A stretch of 64,000 nt of DNA from positions 124,001-188,000 of the forward strand of contig NZ_FQZO01000005.1 of assembly GCF_900142075.1 (NCBI RefSeq), written 5' to 3'. The DNA is from Clostridium amylolyticum (GTDB taxonomy: Bacteria > Bacillota > Clostridia > Clostridiales > Clostridiaceae). Below the pieces are notes generated by a model. It was not told the origin of the DNA and searched no databases. It was given only the letters and a program-made list of their open reading frames with translations. Numbering within the stretch: position 1 is the stretch's first letter; every line of letters begins with the position of its first letter. The translations under genes were made by a program, and so were the position numbers. Shown here in pieces: positions 16,826 to 26,207 of this stretch.

Positions 16826-18748
16826 CTAATCCTTCCAAAGATTGTTAGCTGCATATTTTAAAATTACATCACAACAATTATCACAATAGCCATTATCTTT
16901 TAGTTCCTCCACCATAGCGTTATATTTTTCAGCTTGCTCTTGATCCCTTACTCTTGATTTTGTTATTATCCTAGATAGCTCTCTAACGGAAGCGGTGAGT
17001 TTCTTCTCTATAGCTTCCTTAAGAGGTTCATAGGAGGTATAATCAATTTTTCCACCATTTCTTATAATATAAAACATATAAGAGGTAACATCGGTTCTAA
17101 AGCCTTTGCAAGCACCTTCTGTTATGCCGATATACTCTTCTATGGATCTCATAAAATCCTCCTCTGGAACCAATTCTTCTCCTGTGGATGGATCTTTAAG
17201 TTTAGTTTTATTCACATATGCTTCTGCATTATCCATATAATTGTTGAACAGACTTTCTGCCTGTTCTCTAAAGGAATGAATAAAAGCTTTTGTAATTTCT
17301 TTTTCTATTATCATATTATATTCCTTCCTTATGTTGTCTTGAATAAGCCCCATATATCGCTTTCTCTCTTCATCAGATGTATCCATCTCTTTAATAGCTT
17401 TTATTATGCTTTCCATTATGCTTAAAGGATTTATGCAGTTATGCTCTGAATTAGAAAGGGCGTTATCTATGGCCTTTATTATAAATCTGGTAGAAATGCC
17501 TTTCATCCCTTCAAAAGCTCCTGCTTCTTCTCTAAGTTCTGTAATATCAATCCTCTTGGTGGTGCCTTTTTCCACTATATCTTCTCCATTATAAATTTTT
17601 AGCTTTGTCATTAAGTCTATCTTTGATGAAGGTATGATTCTAGTTAGTATGGAGAACATTGATGCTATCTCAATGGTATGAGGTGCTAAATGAGCGCTAA
17701 AGTTACTCCTCTTAAGTATCTTTTCATATATCTTTTTTTCTTCATTAAGCTCTAAGCAATATGGAACCTCCACCTTTACTATTCTGTCTAAAATAGCTTC
17801 ATTAGTATGATCTGCCTTAAATTTATTCCATTCTGCTTCATTAGAATGGGCTATTATAAGTCCATCAAAATAAATCATGGAACCTTTTCCTGGAGAAGGT
17901 ATAGACTTTTCTTGGGTGGCAGTAATAATGGTATGAAGATACTCCACATCATTTTTAAATATTTCTATAAATTCTACTAGTCCCCTATTTCCTACATTAA
18001 AAGCCCCATTTAATGAAAATACTCTGGGATCATCCTCTGGATATATGTCCATCTTTGAAATATCAACGCTTCCTGTAAGTATTGAAGTATCCTGATTATT
18101 TGGGTCTACCGGAGGCACTACTCCTATGCCCTTCCTAGATCTTACTGAAAAGTTTTTGGTTTCTATAGGAAAGTTTTCATATTGTCCCTTATATTCATTT
18201 AATAACCTAAACCTACAAACTGGACATAGATCTCCTTCTATCTGCACTCCAAGGATTTTTTCAAAATCCTTTCTAAGATGCTTAGGTATAAGATGAAGGG
18301 GCTCTTCATGCATAGGGCAGCCTTTTAGCACATATATATGCTCTGAAGCTTCAAGGCTCTGCTTTAATGCATCTACAATAGAAGACTTTCCCGCACCTAC
18401 AGGTCCCACTAAATATAAAATCTGCCTGGCTTCTTCTCCCTTCATTGATGCAGAATGAAGATAATTAATAACCTTCATAAGGGTTTTATCAATACCATAA
18501 AAGTTATCCTTAAAAAAGTTATATCTTTTAATAACCTCACTGCCATAAATTTTTTTAATGCGAGGATTTTCCTCTGGCCCTAAAACTTCCAAGCCTTTTT
18601 CCATCACTAAATCATATATTCTCTTGTGTGATAATTTAGCTATATCCGGATTATCTTTAACAATTTCAAGATAATCTAAAAAATTCCCCTGAAACTTTTT
18701 TAAATTATATTTTTCACGATCACTTCTAATAAGTTCCCTAAAATCCAC
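16826..18748 (-). CDS. prkA: PrkA serine protein kinase / AAA-type protein
   Basis: A 640-residue PrkA protein with an N-terminal AAA-like ATPase domain (Walker A GPVGAGKSS, residues 115-123) and the C-terminal PrkA domain. A CPVCRFRLLNEY motif near residue 177 and GCPMHEEPLHLIP are typical. Bacillus PrkA has been described as a kinase and as an AAA protease influencing sporulation. First gene of the prkA-yhbH-spoVR operon. The C-terminus has a CDNCCD cysteine cluster. Repeat copy C lies directly upstream. Confidence 0.95.
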   Translation of the reverse strand: MDFRELIRSDREKYNLKKFQGNFLDYLEIVKDNPDIAKLSHKRIYDLVMEKGLEVLGPEENPRIKKIYGSEVIKRYNFFKDNFYGIDKTLMKVINYLHSASMKGEEARQILYLVGPVGAGKSSIVDALKQSLEASEHIYVLKGCPMHEEPLHLIPKHLRKDFEKILGVQIEGDLCPVCRFRLLNEYKGQYENFPIETKNFSVRSRKGIGVVPPVDPNNQDTSILTGSVDISKMDIYPEDDPRVFSLNGAFNVGNRGLVEFIEIFKNDVEYLHTIITATQEKSIPSPGKGSMIYFDGLIIAHSNEAEWNKFKADHTNEAILDRIVKVEVPYCLELNEEKKIYEKILKRSNFSAHLAPHTIEIASMFSILTRIIPSSKIDLMTKLKIYNGEDIVEKGTTKRIDITELREEAGAFEGMKGISTRFIIKAIDNALSNSEHNCINPLSIMESIIKAIKEMDTSDEERKRYMGLIQDNIRKEYNMIIEKEITKAFIHSFREQAESLFNNYMDNAEAYVNKTKLKDPSTGEELVPEEDFMRSIEEYIGITEGACKGFRTDVTSYMFYIIRNGGKIDYTSYEPLKEAIEKKLTASVRELSRIITKSRVRDQEQAEKYNAMVEELKDNGYCDNCCDVILKYAANNLWKD

Positions 18749-18801
18749 AACCTCACCCCCTATGATTAAATATATTCCACCTATATAGAGAGGTATTACT
18801 T

Positions 18802-18986
18802 AATTGACAATTTAGAATTTAAAATTTAAAATGAAGGAGGAAACTCACAGAGTTTCTTTCAATATATAAAAAAGAAGCTTCAGCTGAAGCTTCTTTTTTT
18901 AAAAACTATATTTGAAGTTTTTCTGATGCTTTCTCAGAAAAACATCCTTCATTCTACATTCTAAATTCTAAATTTTAAATTAAATT
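18802..18986 (+). repeat. Heptamer-bounded modular repeat, copy C
   Basis: AATTGAC and AATTTAG-type heptamers, AATGAAGG, GAAACTC-ACA-GAGTTTC, the same middle palindrome as copy B (GAAGCTTCAG/CTGAAGCTTC) with a longer T run, an AGTTTTTCTGA/TCAGAAAAAC hairpin, CCTTCATT and inverse heptamers. Both neighbours are on the minus strand, so the plus-oriented terminator-like hairpin does not serve an obvious gene. The right edge contains the idi stop codon. Confidence 0.88.
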
Positions 18987-19498
18987 GTCCCCTCTTCCAC
19001 TTTGGGAAAGCATATTTTAAACCAGTAAGTGTACTTGTCTGGATTCTTTTCCATATCTTTTTTTATTTCCTCCAGGCTCATCCATTTGTAGTCTTCTACT
19101 TCAGAAGGCTCTGGGGTAATTTCTCCGTCATAATAGCCTACAAAAACATGGTCAAATTCATTTTCTATGAGTCCAGATTTAAATTCTACCCTATAGGAAA
19201 AGGTAAATACTTCTTTCAGCTCACAGTCAAAGCCCATTTCTTCTTTAAGCCTTCTGTGTATGGCTTCTGAAAGCAATTCATTTTGTCTTTGATGGGAACA
19301 GCAGGTATTGGTCCATAATCCTGGGGAATGGTATTTGTTGCTCTCCCTTTTTTGCATAAGTAATTGATTTTGAGAGTTGAAGATAAATATAGAAAAGGCT
19401 CTATGAAATATACCTTTTTTATGTACTTCATGTTTTTCTCCATATCCTACTTCATTATCATTTTCATCTACAAGAAGTATCATTTCTTTTTCTGACAT
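18980..19498 (-). CDS. idi: Isopentenyl-diphosphate delta-isomerase, type I (Nudix fold)
   Basis: Interconverts IPP and DMAPP for isoprenoid synthesis. 172 residues with HRAFSIFIFN, the catalytic-Cys region SPGLWTNTCCSH, a Nudix-like helix AIHRRLKEEMGF and ENEFDHVFVG. The later SEVEDYKW is also typical. The stop TAA lies in the heptamer tail of repeat copy C. Type I is less common in Firmicutes than the FMN-dependent type II, so transfer is possible, but codon use looks native. An alternative is a Nudix hydrolase of the same superfamily; the Cys and Glu motifs favour Idi. Confidence 0.88.
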   Translation of the reverse strand: MSEKEMILLVDENDNEVGYGEKHEVHKKGIFHRAFSIFIFNSQNQLLMQKRESNKYHSPGLWTNTCCSHQRQNELLSEAIHRRLKEEMGFDCELKEVFTFSYRVEFKSGLIENEFDHVFVGYYDGEITPEPSEVEDYKWMSLEEIKKDMEKNPDKYTYWFKICFPKVEEGTI

Positions 19499-19581
19499 TA
19501 TTTCACCACCTTTTATTTTTACATTTTGTTTATATCATATTATCTCATTTTAAAGTTAATTTAAAAGCTAAAAGTTTATTT

Positions 19582-21369
19582 CTAGGATATCTTAGAAGTC
19601 TTATAAAGCTTTATAGCATTTAAGAAGTCCTGCCCATACTTTATGCTCTTCTTTTCTCCAACACCTTTTATGTTTAAAAAATCATCATGATTTTCAGGCA
19701 GCTCTTTACACATTTCCATTAAGACGCTGTCTGAAAATATTATATAAGGAGGTACCTTTTCCTTAGCTGCAATTTCTCTCCGTACTCTTCTTAATATATC
19801 AAATAATATCACATCATTTACCATTATACTTTCTTCTGCCACAATTCTTGTTAACAACTTTTCTTTGCCTTTAAGTATGTTAAAAGATTTAGTGTTAAGA
19901 CTTACCATAGAATAGGTTCCGGTTTTTCTGTCTAAATACCCTTGGGAAATTAGAGTGTTAATTATATCCTTGATAAATTTTATATTATATTCTTTCATAA
20001 TTCCATAAGTGGATAGCTTATTTAAATTAAACTCTTTTATTTTAGGTCCTGTATATCCTTTTAATATATCTATAAGCACGCTGATTCCGTATTTTCCCTT
20101 AGTTCTATAGATGCAGGATAAAATCATTTGAGCTTCTAGTGTTATATCTCTTAATTCTTTATTATTTATACAATTACTGCAAGTACTGCAATAATCTTTA
20201 ATAATGGGTTCTCCAAAATATTTTAAAATATAATTTGTATAGCATCCACTATAGAGAGCATATTCCTGCATCGCTTGGAGTTTAGACATTTCTATTTGCA
20301 ATCTGTTTTCTGAAGTGCTGCCTTTAATCAAAAATTCTTGCAAAGCTATATCAGATGGGTGAAATAAAAGATAGCACTGACAAAAGTCACCATCTCTGCC
20401 CCCTCTTCCTATCTCTTGATAGTAGCTTTCAATATTTTTAGGAAGGCTGTAATGTATTATAAACCTTATATTAGATTTATCTATTCCCATGCCAAAAGCA
20501 TTAGTTGCAATCATAACATTAAAATTGTCATAAATAAAATCTTCTTGAAATCTATTTTTATCCCTATCCTCCATGCCCCCATGATATTTTCCTACGCTAA
20601 ATTGATTTGCAGATAAATATTCATAGAGCTCATCAACTTCTTTTCTAGTAGAGACATAAATTATTCCACAGTTATTAATATTATCTTTTAAATAATCCAC
20701 AATAAAATTAACTTTATGTTCTTTACCTTCTGTTTCAATGACATTTAGCATAAGATTTTCTCTATGTAAGCTTATGGGGTAGAAGTAAGCACCATTAAGA
20801 CCTAATAGCTTCACTGTATCTTCCTTTACCGCTTGTGTAGCCGTAGCTGTAAAAGCAGTAACTACCGGTCTTACCTTTAAACTATTTATAAAAGGAGATA
20901 TATTTCTATAACTAGGTCTAAAATCATGTCCCCATTGAGAAACACAATGAGCCTCATCCACCGCCACTTGGGATATATGTATTCTTCTAAGGGCACGACA
21001 AAAAGCTTCAAATTCCAGTCTTTCTGGAGCTATATAAATTAACTTGTAAACACCAATATCTGCATCATCTAATATAGAATTAATTTCTTCTAAGGTTTGT
21101 GTGCTGTTAATATAAGCTGCGGATATGCCCATAGCCTTTAACGCATCTACTTGATCCTTCATTAAAGAAATTAGAGGAGATATAACCAGGGTTATACCAT
21201 GAAATAACACCGCAGGAATTTGATAACATAAGGATTTACCTCCTCCTGTGGGCATTATTACAAAGGTATCCTTCCCTTGAAGTATGTTTTCTACAATTTT
21301 ATATTGCCCTTCCTTAAAGCTATGAAAGCCGTAATACTTTTTTAGTACCTTAAAAGCTTTATCCATCAT
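19582..21369 (-). CDS. recQ: ATP-dependent DNA helicase RecQ
   Basis: 3'-5' superfamily II helicase for recombination and repair, 595 residues. Walker A MPTGGGKSLCYQ, the DEAH box AVDEAHCVSQWGHDFRP, motif VI (QEIGRGGRDG), zinc-binding cysteines (CSTCSNC, with an upstream Cys in SGCY), an RQC winged helix and a C-terminal HRDC domain (LPENHDDFLNIKGVGEKK). Complete domain set. AGGAGC before the ATG. Lone gene. Confidence 0.95.
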   Translation of the reverse strand: MMDKAFKVLKKYYGFHSFKEGQYKIVENILQGKDTFVIMPTGGGKSLCYQIPAVLFHGITLVISPLISLMKDQVDALKAMGISAAYINSTQTLEEINSILDDADIGVYKLIYIAPERLEFEAFCRALRRIHISQVAVDEAHCVSQWGHDFRPSYRNISPFINSLKVRPVVTAFTATATQAVKEDTVKLLGLNGAYFYPISLHRENLMLNVIETEGKEHKVNFIVDYLKDNINNCGIIYVSTRKEVDELYEYLSANQFSVGKYHGGMEDRDKNRFQEDFIYDNFNVMIATNAFGMGIDKSNIRFIIHYSLPKNIESYYQEIGRGGRDGDFCQCYLLFHPSDIALQEFLIKGSTSENRLQIEMSKLQAMQEYALYSGCYTNYILKYFGEPIIKDYCSTCSNCINNKELRDITLEAQMILSCIYRTKGKYGISVLIDILKGYTGPKIKEFNLNKLSTYGIMKEYNIKFIKDIINTLISQGYLDRKTGTYSMVSLNTKSFNILKGKEKLLTRIVAEESIMVNDVILFDILRRVRREIAAKEKVPPYIIFSDSVLMEMCKELPENHDDFLNIKGVGEKKSIKYGQDFLNAIKLYKTSKIS

Positions 21370-21449
21370 TGTTAATAGCTCCTAATATCATATATATAAA
21401 TTATTATCCTTTTAAAAGATAATAATCAAAAATACTAACTAAAATATTT

Positions 21450-22331
21450 TTAGTTATTTTCACCTAATATCTTTTTGCTAAGTATTATTCCTCTATTAGT
21501 GGTAGCACATCCCCCTAATGCTGTCTCTCTTAACTCCGCGGGCATAGATCTTCCAATTTTGTACATAGCCGAAACAGTATCATCAAAAGGTATTTTGCTC
21601 ATAACTCCAGCCATGACTAAATCCGCAGTGGTTAAAGCACTTACAGCACCAGCAAAATTTCTTTTTGCACAAGGAACTTCTACTAGCCCTGCTACAGGAT
21701 CGCATACTAATCCTAAAATATTCTTAATAACTATAGCTCCTGCATTTAAAGCCATCTCTGGAGTTCCTCCCATCATCTCAACTACTGCAGCAGAAGCCAT
21801 GGCCGCTGCAGAGCCACATTCTGCTTGGCACCCTCCTTCTGCCCCAGCTAAGGTAGCATTTCTTGCTATGATCATACCTACTGCAGAAGCTGTGCATAAG
21901 GCATTTATCATTTCTTCTTCACCCTTATTAAGCTTTTCCGCAGCAGTGATTATAACTGCTGGCAATATTCCACAGGAGCCTGCAGTAGGAGCTGCTACTA
22001 TCTTACCCATAGAAGCATTCACCTCTGAGCAGGAAATAGCTCTTGCCATAGCTTTTACCATAATATCCCCTGTCAAGTTTTTCCCTGTTTCTAGATATTT
22101 ACGAAGCTTATAAGCATCTCCTCCTATAAGCCCGCTTACAGAATACACCTCATTATTCATACCTTCTTCAGCAGAATGCTTCATCACTAAAAGACTTTTC
22201 TTCATCTTTTCAAGGATTTCTTCTCTGGACATATCTGAATTTTCCATTTCAACCCTTATAGCATATTCTGCAAGATTTATATTATTTTCTTTACAAACTT
22301 TTATTAATTCTTCTCCACTAGCTGCAAACAT
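21450..22331 (-). CDS. sdaAA: L-serine dehydratase, iron-sulfur-dependent, alpha subunit
   Basis: Catalytic subunit of the two-subunit serine deaminase (serine to pyruvate and ammonia), cytosolic. Contains APTAGSCGILPAV, the Gly/Ala-rich AGAEGGCQAECGSAAAM and CDPVAGLVEVPCAKR. The cysteines for the oxygen-labile [4Fe-4S] cluster are present. 293 residues. The ATG overlaps the beta-subunit stop codon (TAATG), so the pair is translationally coupled. An open frame on the plus strand over this gene is its shadow. Confidence 0.95.
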   Translation of the reverse strand: MFAASGEELIKVCKENNINLAEYAIRVEMENSDMSREEILEKMKKSLLVMKHSAEEGMNNEVYSVSGLIGGDAYKLRKYLETGKNLTGDIMVKAMARAISCSEVNASMGKIVAAPTAGSCGILPAVIITAAEKLNKGEEEMINALCTASAVGMIIARNATLAGAEGGCQAECGSAAAMASAAVVEMMGGTPEMALNAGAIVIKNILGLVCDPVAGLVEVPCAKRNFAGAVSALTTADLVMAGVMSKIPFDDTVSAMYKIGRSMPAELRETALGGCATTNRGIILSKKILGENN

Positions 22332-23014
22332 TAGGCTTCACCTTCCTTAACAGGGCTTATATAGGTTAATCTTTCTATATCAGGAATCCTTTTAATATTT
22401 TCTAATACCTCACTGGGTATTTTATTGTCAGTTTCAAATACCATGTTGGCAATTTGACCTCTGTGATTTCTAAAAACTTTCATAAAAGCGATATTAATAT
22501 TGTTTTCATAAAGATAGGCTGTAACTTTAGATACCTGACCCGGAACATCCTTATGACTAATAATAAGTGTAGGATAAGCACCTGTAAACTCTACCTTATC
22601 CCCATCTACTTCATTTATTTGTATGTTTCCTCCGCCTATAGAAGAGCCCACAACAGATATAACCCTATTATTAGCGCAGGTAATAATAAACTTTACGGTA
22701 TTAGGATGCACTTCTCCTAAGTCCTTTTCTATAAAGTTTATTTCAATACCTTGGTCTTTTGCTATTTGCAAAGCATCCCTCAGCCTTTCATCGCTAGGCT
22801 CCATTCCTAGTATTCCAGCTACTAAAGCCCTGTCTGTTCCATGTCCTCTATAGGTTTTTCCAAAAGATCCATGAAGCAAAAAGTCCACTTTAACAATTCT
22901 GCATCCTGCCATGGTTCCAGCTATTTTCCCTAGTCTTGCTGCCCCAGCGGTATGTGAGCTAGAGGGTCCTATCATAATAGGGCCAAGTACATCAAACACC
23001 CCATATTTTTTCAT
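22331..23014 (-). CDS. sdaAB: L-serine dehydratase, iron-sulfur-dependent, beta subunit
   Basis: 227 residues: N-terminal beta domain (GPIMIGPSSSHTAGAARL) and a C-terminal ACT domain (~150-220; PTLIISHKDVPGQVSKV, NIAFMKVFRNHRGQ). Precedes sdaAA with a 1-nt overlap. The ACT domain may bind serine or another amino acid, as in family members. Confidence 0.95.
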   Translation of the reverse strand: MKKYGVFDVLGPIMIGPSSSHTAGAARLGKIAGTMAGCRIVKVDFLLHGSFGKTYRGHGTDRALVAGILGMEPSDERLRDALQIAKDQGIEINFIEKDLGEVHPNTVKFIITCANNRVISVVGSSIGGGNIQINEVDGDKVEFTGAYPTLIISHKDVPGQVSKVTAYLYENNINIAFMKVFRNHRGQIANMVFETDNKIPSEVLENIKRIPDIERLTYISPVKEGEA

Positions 23015-23133
23015 CTGTATTCCCCATTTCTATATAAAAATCTATTTTGTCTTAAGATTAGACATATATCTTTGAATTTCTATAATCATTTTATATTAAA
23101 TTAATCCTTATGCCTAGTTAAAAAAATAGCTAA

Positions 23134-24792
23134 TTAGTATTTGTAAAACCAGCTTCCTCCAATAAATTCTCTCAAAATAGAATTTTCTGGTACCATTTCA
23201 CTTTCCAAATCTTTAAAAAATCCTAAAAAACTCTTAAGCCTTAAAGCCTCATAATATACGGGGCTATCTGAATTAATTTTTTCTAACTCTATAATAGCAT
23301 GCTTTTTTAATACACAAAGCTCATATACTAAAGTGGAGTTAAACATCACATCCGCCTGTTCTTGATAAATAAATATATTTCTTTCTTCTCCCCTTCTTAT
23401 AGATGGCCATAATGTTAATGTGACTTCCGCTTTATATCCTCTTGAGAGGGTATCTCTTACTATCCTTCTTATCTTTCTTACATCTGTGGTTGCAATTCTA
23501 TTGTGATTGTCTACATTAAGCTGAGTTAAAGCACTTATATATATCTTAAACTTATTAACATCCAGAACAGAAGAAGTGAGTTTATCGTTTAACCCATGAA
23601 TACCTTCAATTACTAAAACTCCATTTTGAGGAAGCTTTAATCTATTCCCCTTCCATTCTCTCTGTCCTGTATAAAAGTTATAAGTAGGTATTTCTACTTC
23701 TTTTCTATCCATCAATAGGTTAAGATGCTTATTGAAAAGTTCTAAGTCTAAAGCATCAATAGATTCAAAATCAGGTTTCCCTTCTTCATCTAAAGGAGTA
23801 GAGTCTCTGTTTACAAAATAATCATCTAAGGATATGGATTTTGGTATAAGTCCATTTACCCTTAGCTGAATAGCAAGCCTATTAGCAAAGGTTGTTTTAC
23901 CTGAAGAAGATGGACCTGCTATAAGCACTACCTTAACTTCTTTTCTTTCTGCTATCATATCTGCTATATAAGCTATCTTTTTTTCATGCAGCGCTTCAGA
24001 AACCCTAATAATATCTACTATTTCTCCGCTTTCTATCTTTTCATTTAAGGAGCCTACATCTGCAACATCCAATATATTAAGCCACTGTTCAGTTTCTTTA
24101 AATATTTTCGAAAGCTTTCTATATTCTACAAAGTCTGGAATTTCAGTGGGTGTTTCTTCTGGTGGATACCTTAAAATAAATCCAGGTTCATAATACATTA
24201 AATCAAAATATTTAATTACCCCAGTAGAATATGCCATGGGTCCATAGAAATAATCATATCTGCCTTCTAGCTCATATAACTTTACAGTATCAGAAACTAC
24301 ATGATTTAAAAGCTTAACTTTATCCATCATGGCATAGCCTCTAAATATTTCAATGGCATCCTTTCGATCTATAGTTATCTTGTTTATAACCATATCTTTA
24401 TTAATAATATCTTGCATATGTTTTTTTATTTTTTTTATATCTTCTTCATCTAGAGCTTTTTCCATATGTATTTCTCCATATAGTCCTTTACTTATGGTAT
24501 GCTCAATAGTTATTTTAGAGTCAGGGAAAATATCTAATACAGCCTTTATAAGTATAAATTGAAGAGTTCTTGAATAAGCATTACTTCCCATAGAGGTATT
24601 TAATGATACAGCTTCAAATATGCCTTCTTCACTAAGTTCAGATGAAAGTTCATAATATTTTCCATTTATCCTGCCTAATACTGCTGGAAGAGAAGATTCT
24701 TCATAATTTTCTTTAACTATCTCCTGCATTAATGTGCCTTTTTCCACTTCAATCTGTTTCCCATTACTTAATGTTAATTTTAAATCTGCCAT
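23134..24792 (-). CDS. Nucleoside kinase with TGS and uridine kinase-like domains
   Basis: A 552-residue fusion: TGS domain (~1-62), a threonyl-tRNA synthetase second-additional-like region (~65-230, HTISKGLYGEIHM, DRKDAIEIFRGYAMM) and a P-loop kinase domain from ~285 (VLIAGPSSSGKTTFANR, SISLDDYFVNRD, LDLELFNKHL). Homologues are annotated as uridine kinase or nucleoside kinase. Cytosolic. Ribosome site GGAGTGAT before the ATG; divergent from the DUF421 gene. Substrate not provable from sequence; the TGS domain hints at ligand or nucleotide regulation. Confidence 0.88.
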   Translation of the reverse strand: MADLKLTLSNGKQIEVEKGTLMQEIVKENYEESSLPAVLGRINGKYYELSSELSEEGIFEAVSLNTSMGSNAYSRTLQFILIKAVLDIFPDSKITIEHTISKGLYGEIHMEKALDEEDIKKIKKHMQDIINKDMVINKITIDRKDAIEIFRGYAMMDKVKLLNHVVSDTVKLYELEGRYDYFYGPMAYSTGVIKYFDLMYYEPGFILRYPPEETPTEIPDFVEYRKLSKIFKETEQWLNILDVADVGSLNEKIESGEIVDIIRVSEALHEKKIAYIADMIAERKEVKVVLIAGPSSSGKTTFANRLAIQLRVNGLIPKSISLDDYFVNRDSTPLDEEGKPDFESIDALDLELFNKHLNLLMDRKEVEIPTYNFYTGQREWKGNRLKLPQNGVLVIEGIHGLNDKLTSSVLDVNKFKIYISALTQLNVDNHNRIATTDVRKIRRIVRDTLSRGYKAEVTLTLWPSIRRGEERNIFIYQEQADVMFNSTLVYELCVLKKHAIIELEKINSDSPVYYEALRLKSFLGFFKDLESEMVPENSILREFIGGSWFYKY

Positions 24793-24914
24793 AATATCAC
24801 TCCATTCAAATAATGAAATTAAACATCAGTATTAATATTATACTTTAAAACCAATAATAATGTCATAAAATATTGAATTTTACAAAATCTATACCTAAAG
24901 GAGGTGATACAACA

Positions 24915-25604
24915 TTGTTTGTTGTAATTGTAAGAACCGCTATACTTTATAGCCTGGTAGTAATAGTTATGCGCCTTATGGGGAAAAGGCAGCTAGGGGA
25001 ACTTCAACCTTATGAACTGGTAATAACTATAATGATTTCAGACCTAGCTTCACTACCAATGCAGGATACTCGTCTCCCTCTTTTATTAGGTATTATTCCC
25101 ATTATCACCATGCTTATAATCCAAATATTTGTATCTGAAATACAGTTAAGGAGTGAAAAAATAAGATCCATTATAGATGGAAAGCCTTCTATTCTTTTAA
25201 GGAATGGAAAAATAGATACAAAAGCCTTAAGAGAACAGCGCATAAATATAGATGATTTAATGGAGGAATTACGCGTAAATGGCTATTTTAATATTGATGA
25301 TATAGCTTATGTAATATTAGAAAACAATGGTCAAATTTCAGTTATCCCAAAAGCAAATCTTTCCCCTGTAACTAGAAATGATTTAAATATATCAGTGCCT
25401 CAAGATATACTTCCTACAGTATTAATTGTGGATGGAAAAATCAATAAAGAAAATCTTAAAAGCATAAATAAAGATATAAATTGGTTAATTAAAAATATAA
25501 ATAAATTTAACATACAAAATACAGAAGATGTTTTTATTGCCCTAATGGATTCCCATAACAAATTTTTCTGTCAACAAAAGGACACAATAAGAAGGAAGGA
25601 ATGA
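24915..25604 (+). CDS. DUF421 (YetF/YcaP-family) membrane protein
   Basis: N-terminal two or three membrane helices with the family phrase RLMGKRQLGELQPYELVITI and a cytosolic C-terminal domain (DUF421, ~residues 75-160). Start set at TTG 24915, preceded by AAAGGAGGTGATACAACA; the open frame continues upstream to 24873 only because no stop intervenes. 229 residues. Followed 4 bp later by the DUF4363 gene, a pairing that recurs in spore-forming Firmicutes. Function unknown; not safe to name further. Confidence 0.85.
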   Translation: MFVVIVRTAILYSLVVIVMRLMGKRQLGELQPYELVITIMISDLASLPMQDTRLPLLLGIIPIITMLIIQIFVSEIQLRSEKIRSIIDGKPSILLRNGKIDTKALREQRINIDDLMEELRVNGYFNIDDIAYVILENNGQISVIPKANLSPVTRNDLNISVPQDILPTVLIVDGKINKENLKSINKDINWLIKNINKFNIQNTEDVFIALMDSHNKFFCQQKDTIRRKE

Positions 25605-25608
25605 AGTA

Positions 25609-25989
25609 ATGAAAAACGTAGTTATTTCTACAGCTTTATTTTTTGCTCTGCTTACTTTTATGGTTTATTCCAATAAACAGCTTTATAAATTTTGTGGTTC
25701 TGTAGTAACATCTTGCGAGCATCTAGAAGAAAAACTTAAAAATGACGAATGGGAGGATAGTTATGATGAAGCATACAAACTTCTAGAAAAAATAAAAAAA
25801 GATGCTCCTGGAATTTCTGTTTATATTAATCATGCAGATATGGATCTAGTTTCTAACGAAGTATATAAATTAACTCAATATGTAAAGCAGTTAGATAAGT
25901 CCGAATCTCTAGCCAGCGTACATTCTATAAAACATCAAGTAGATAATATAATGAAAATTCAAGAATTATCCATACAAAATATATTTTAA
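25609..25989 (+). CDS. DUF4363 family protein
   Basis: A 126-residue protein with an N-terminal membrane anchor (~3-20, VVISTALFFALLTFMVY) and an extracellular helical domain. GGAAGGAATG upstream. In an operon with DUF421. Family without known function; likely an envelope protein acting with its partner. Confidence 0.8.
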   Translation: MKNVVISTALFFALLTFMVYSNKQLYKFCGSVVTSCEHLEEKLKNDEWEDSYDEAYKLLEKIKKDAPGISVYINHADMDLVSNEVYKLTQYVKQLDKSESLASVHSIKHQVDNIMKIQELSIQNIF

Positions 25990-26207
25990 TTAGTATATTT
26001 GTAGTAAAATATTATTATAAGAAAAATGTATCTAATATATTAAATTATTCCACAGCTTCTACATTTACTATAGAAAATAATGTAGAATTAATATATAATA
26101 AGATATGGGAGAATTAGTCCCATATGGGTTAATTTCGTTCCCGCTATACTGATTTACGAGGATATACTTTTTTGTCCTTAATATATTTATGAAAGGTGGT
26201 CCAAATT
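25990..26207 (+). other. Intergenic leader upstream of fba
   Basis: Between DUF4363 and fba, 218 bp with no coding frame. Contains an inverted GTCCCATATGGG-like element at ~26116-26128 and a GC-richer patch (26149-26167) directly before the fba ribosome site. No consensus promoter or known riboswitch was recognised with confidence. Confidence 0.4.

Noticed and set aside
21475..22113. A 212-codon open frame on the plus strand opposite sdaAA
   Set aside because: Antisense shadow of a confidently identified gene, low-complexity translation, no ribosome site.
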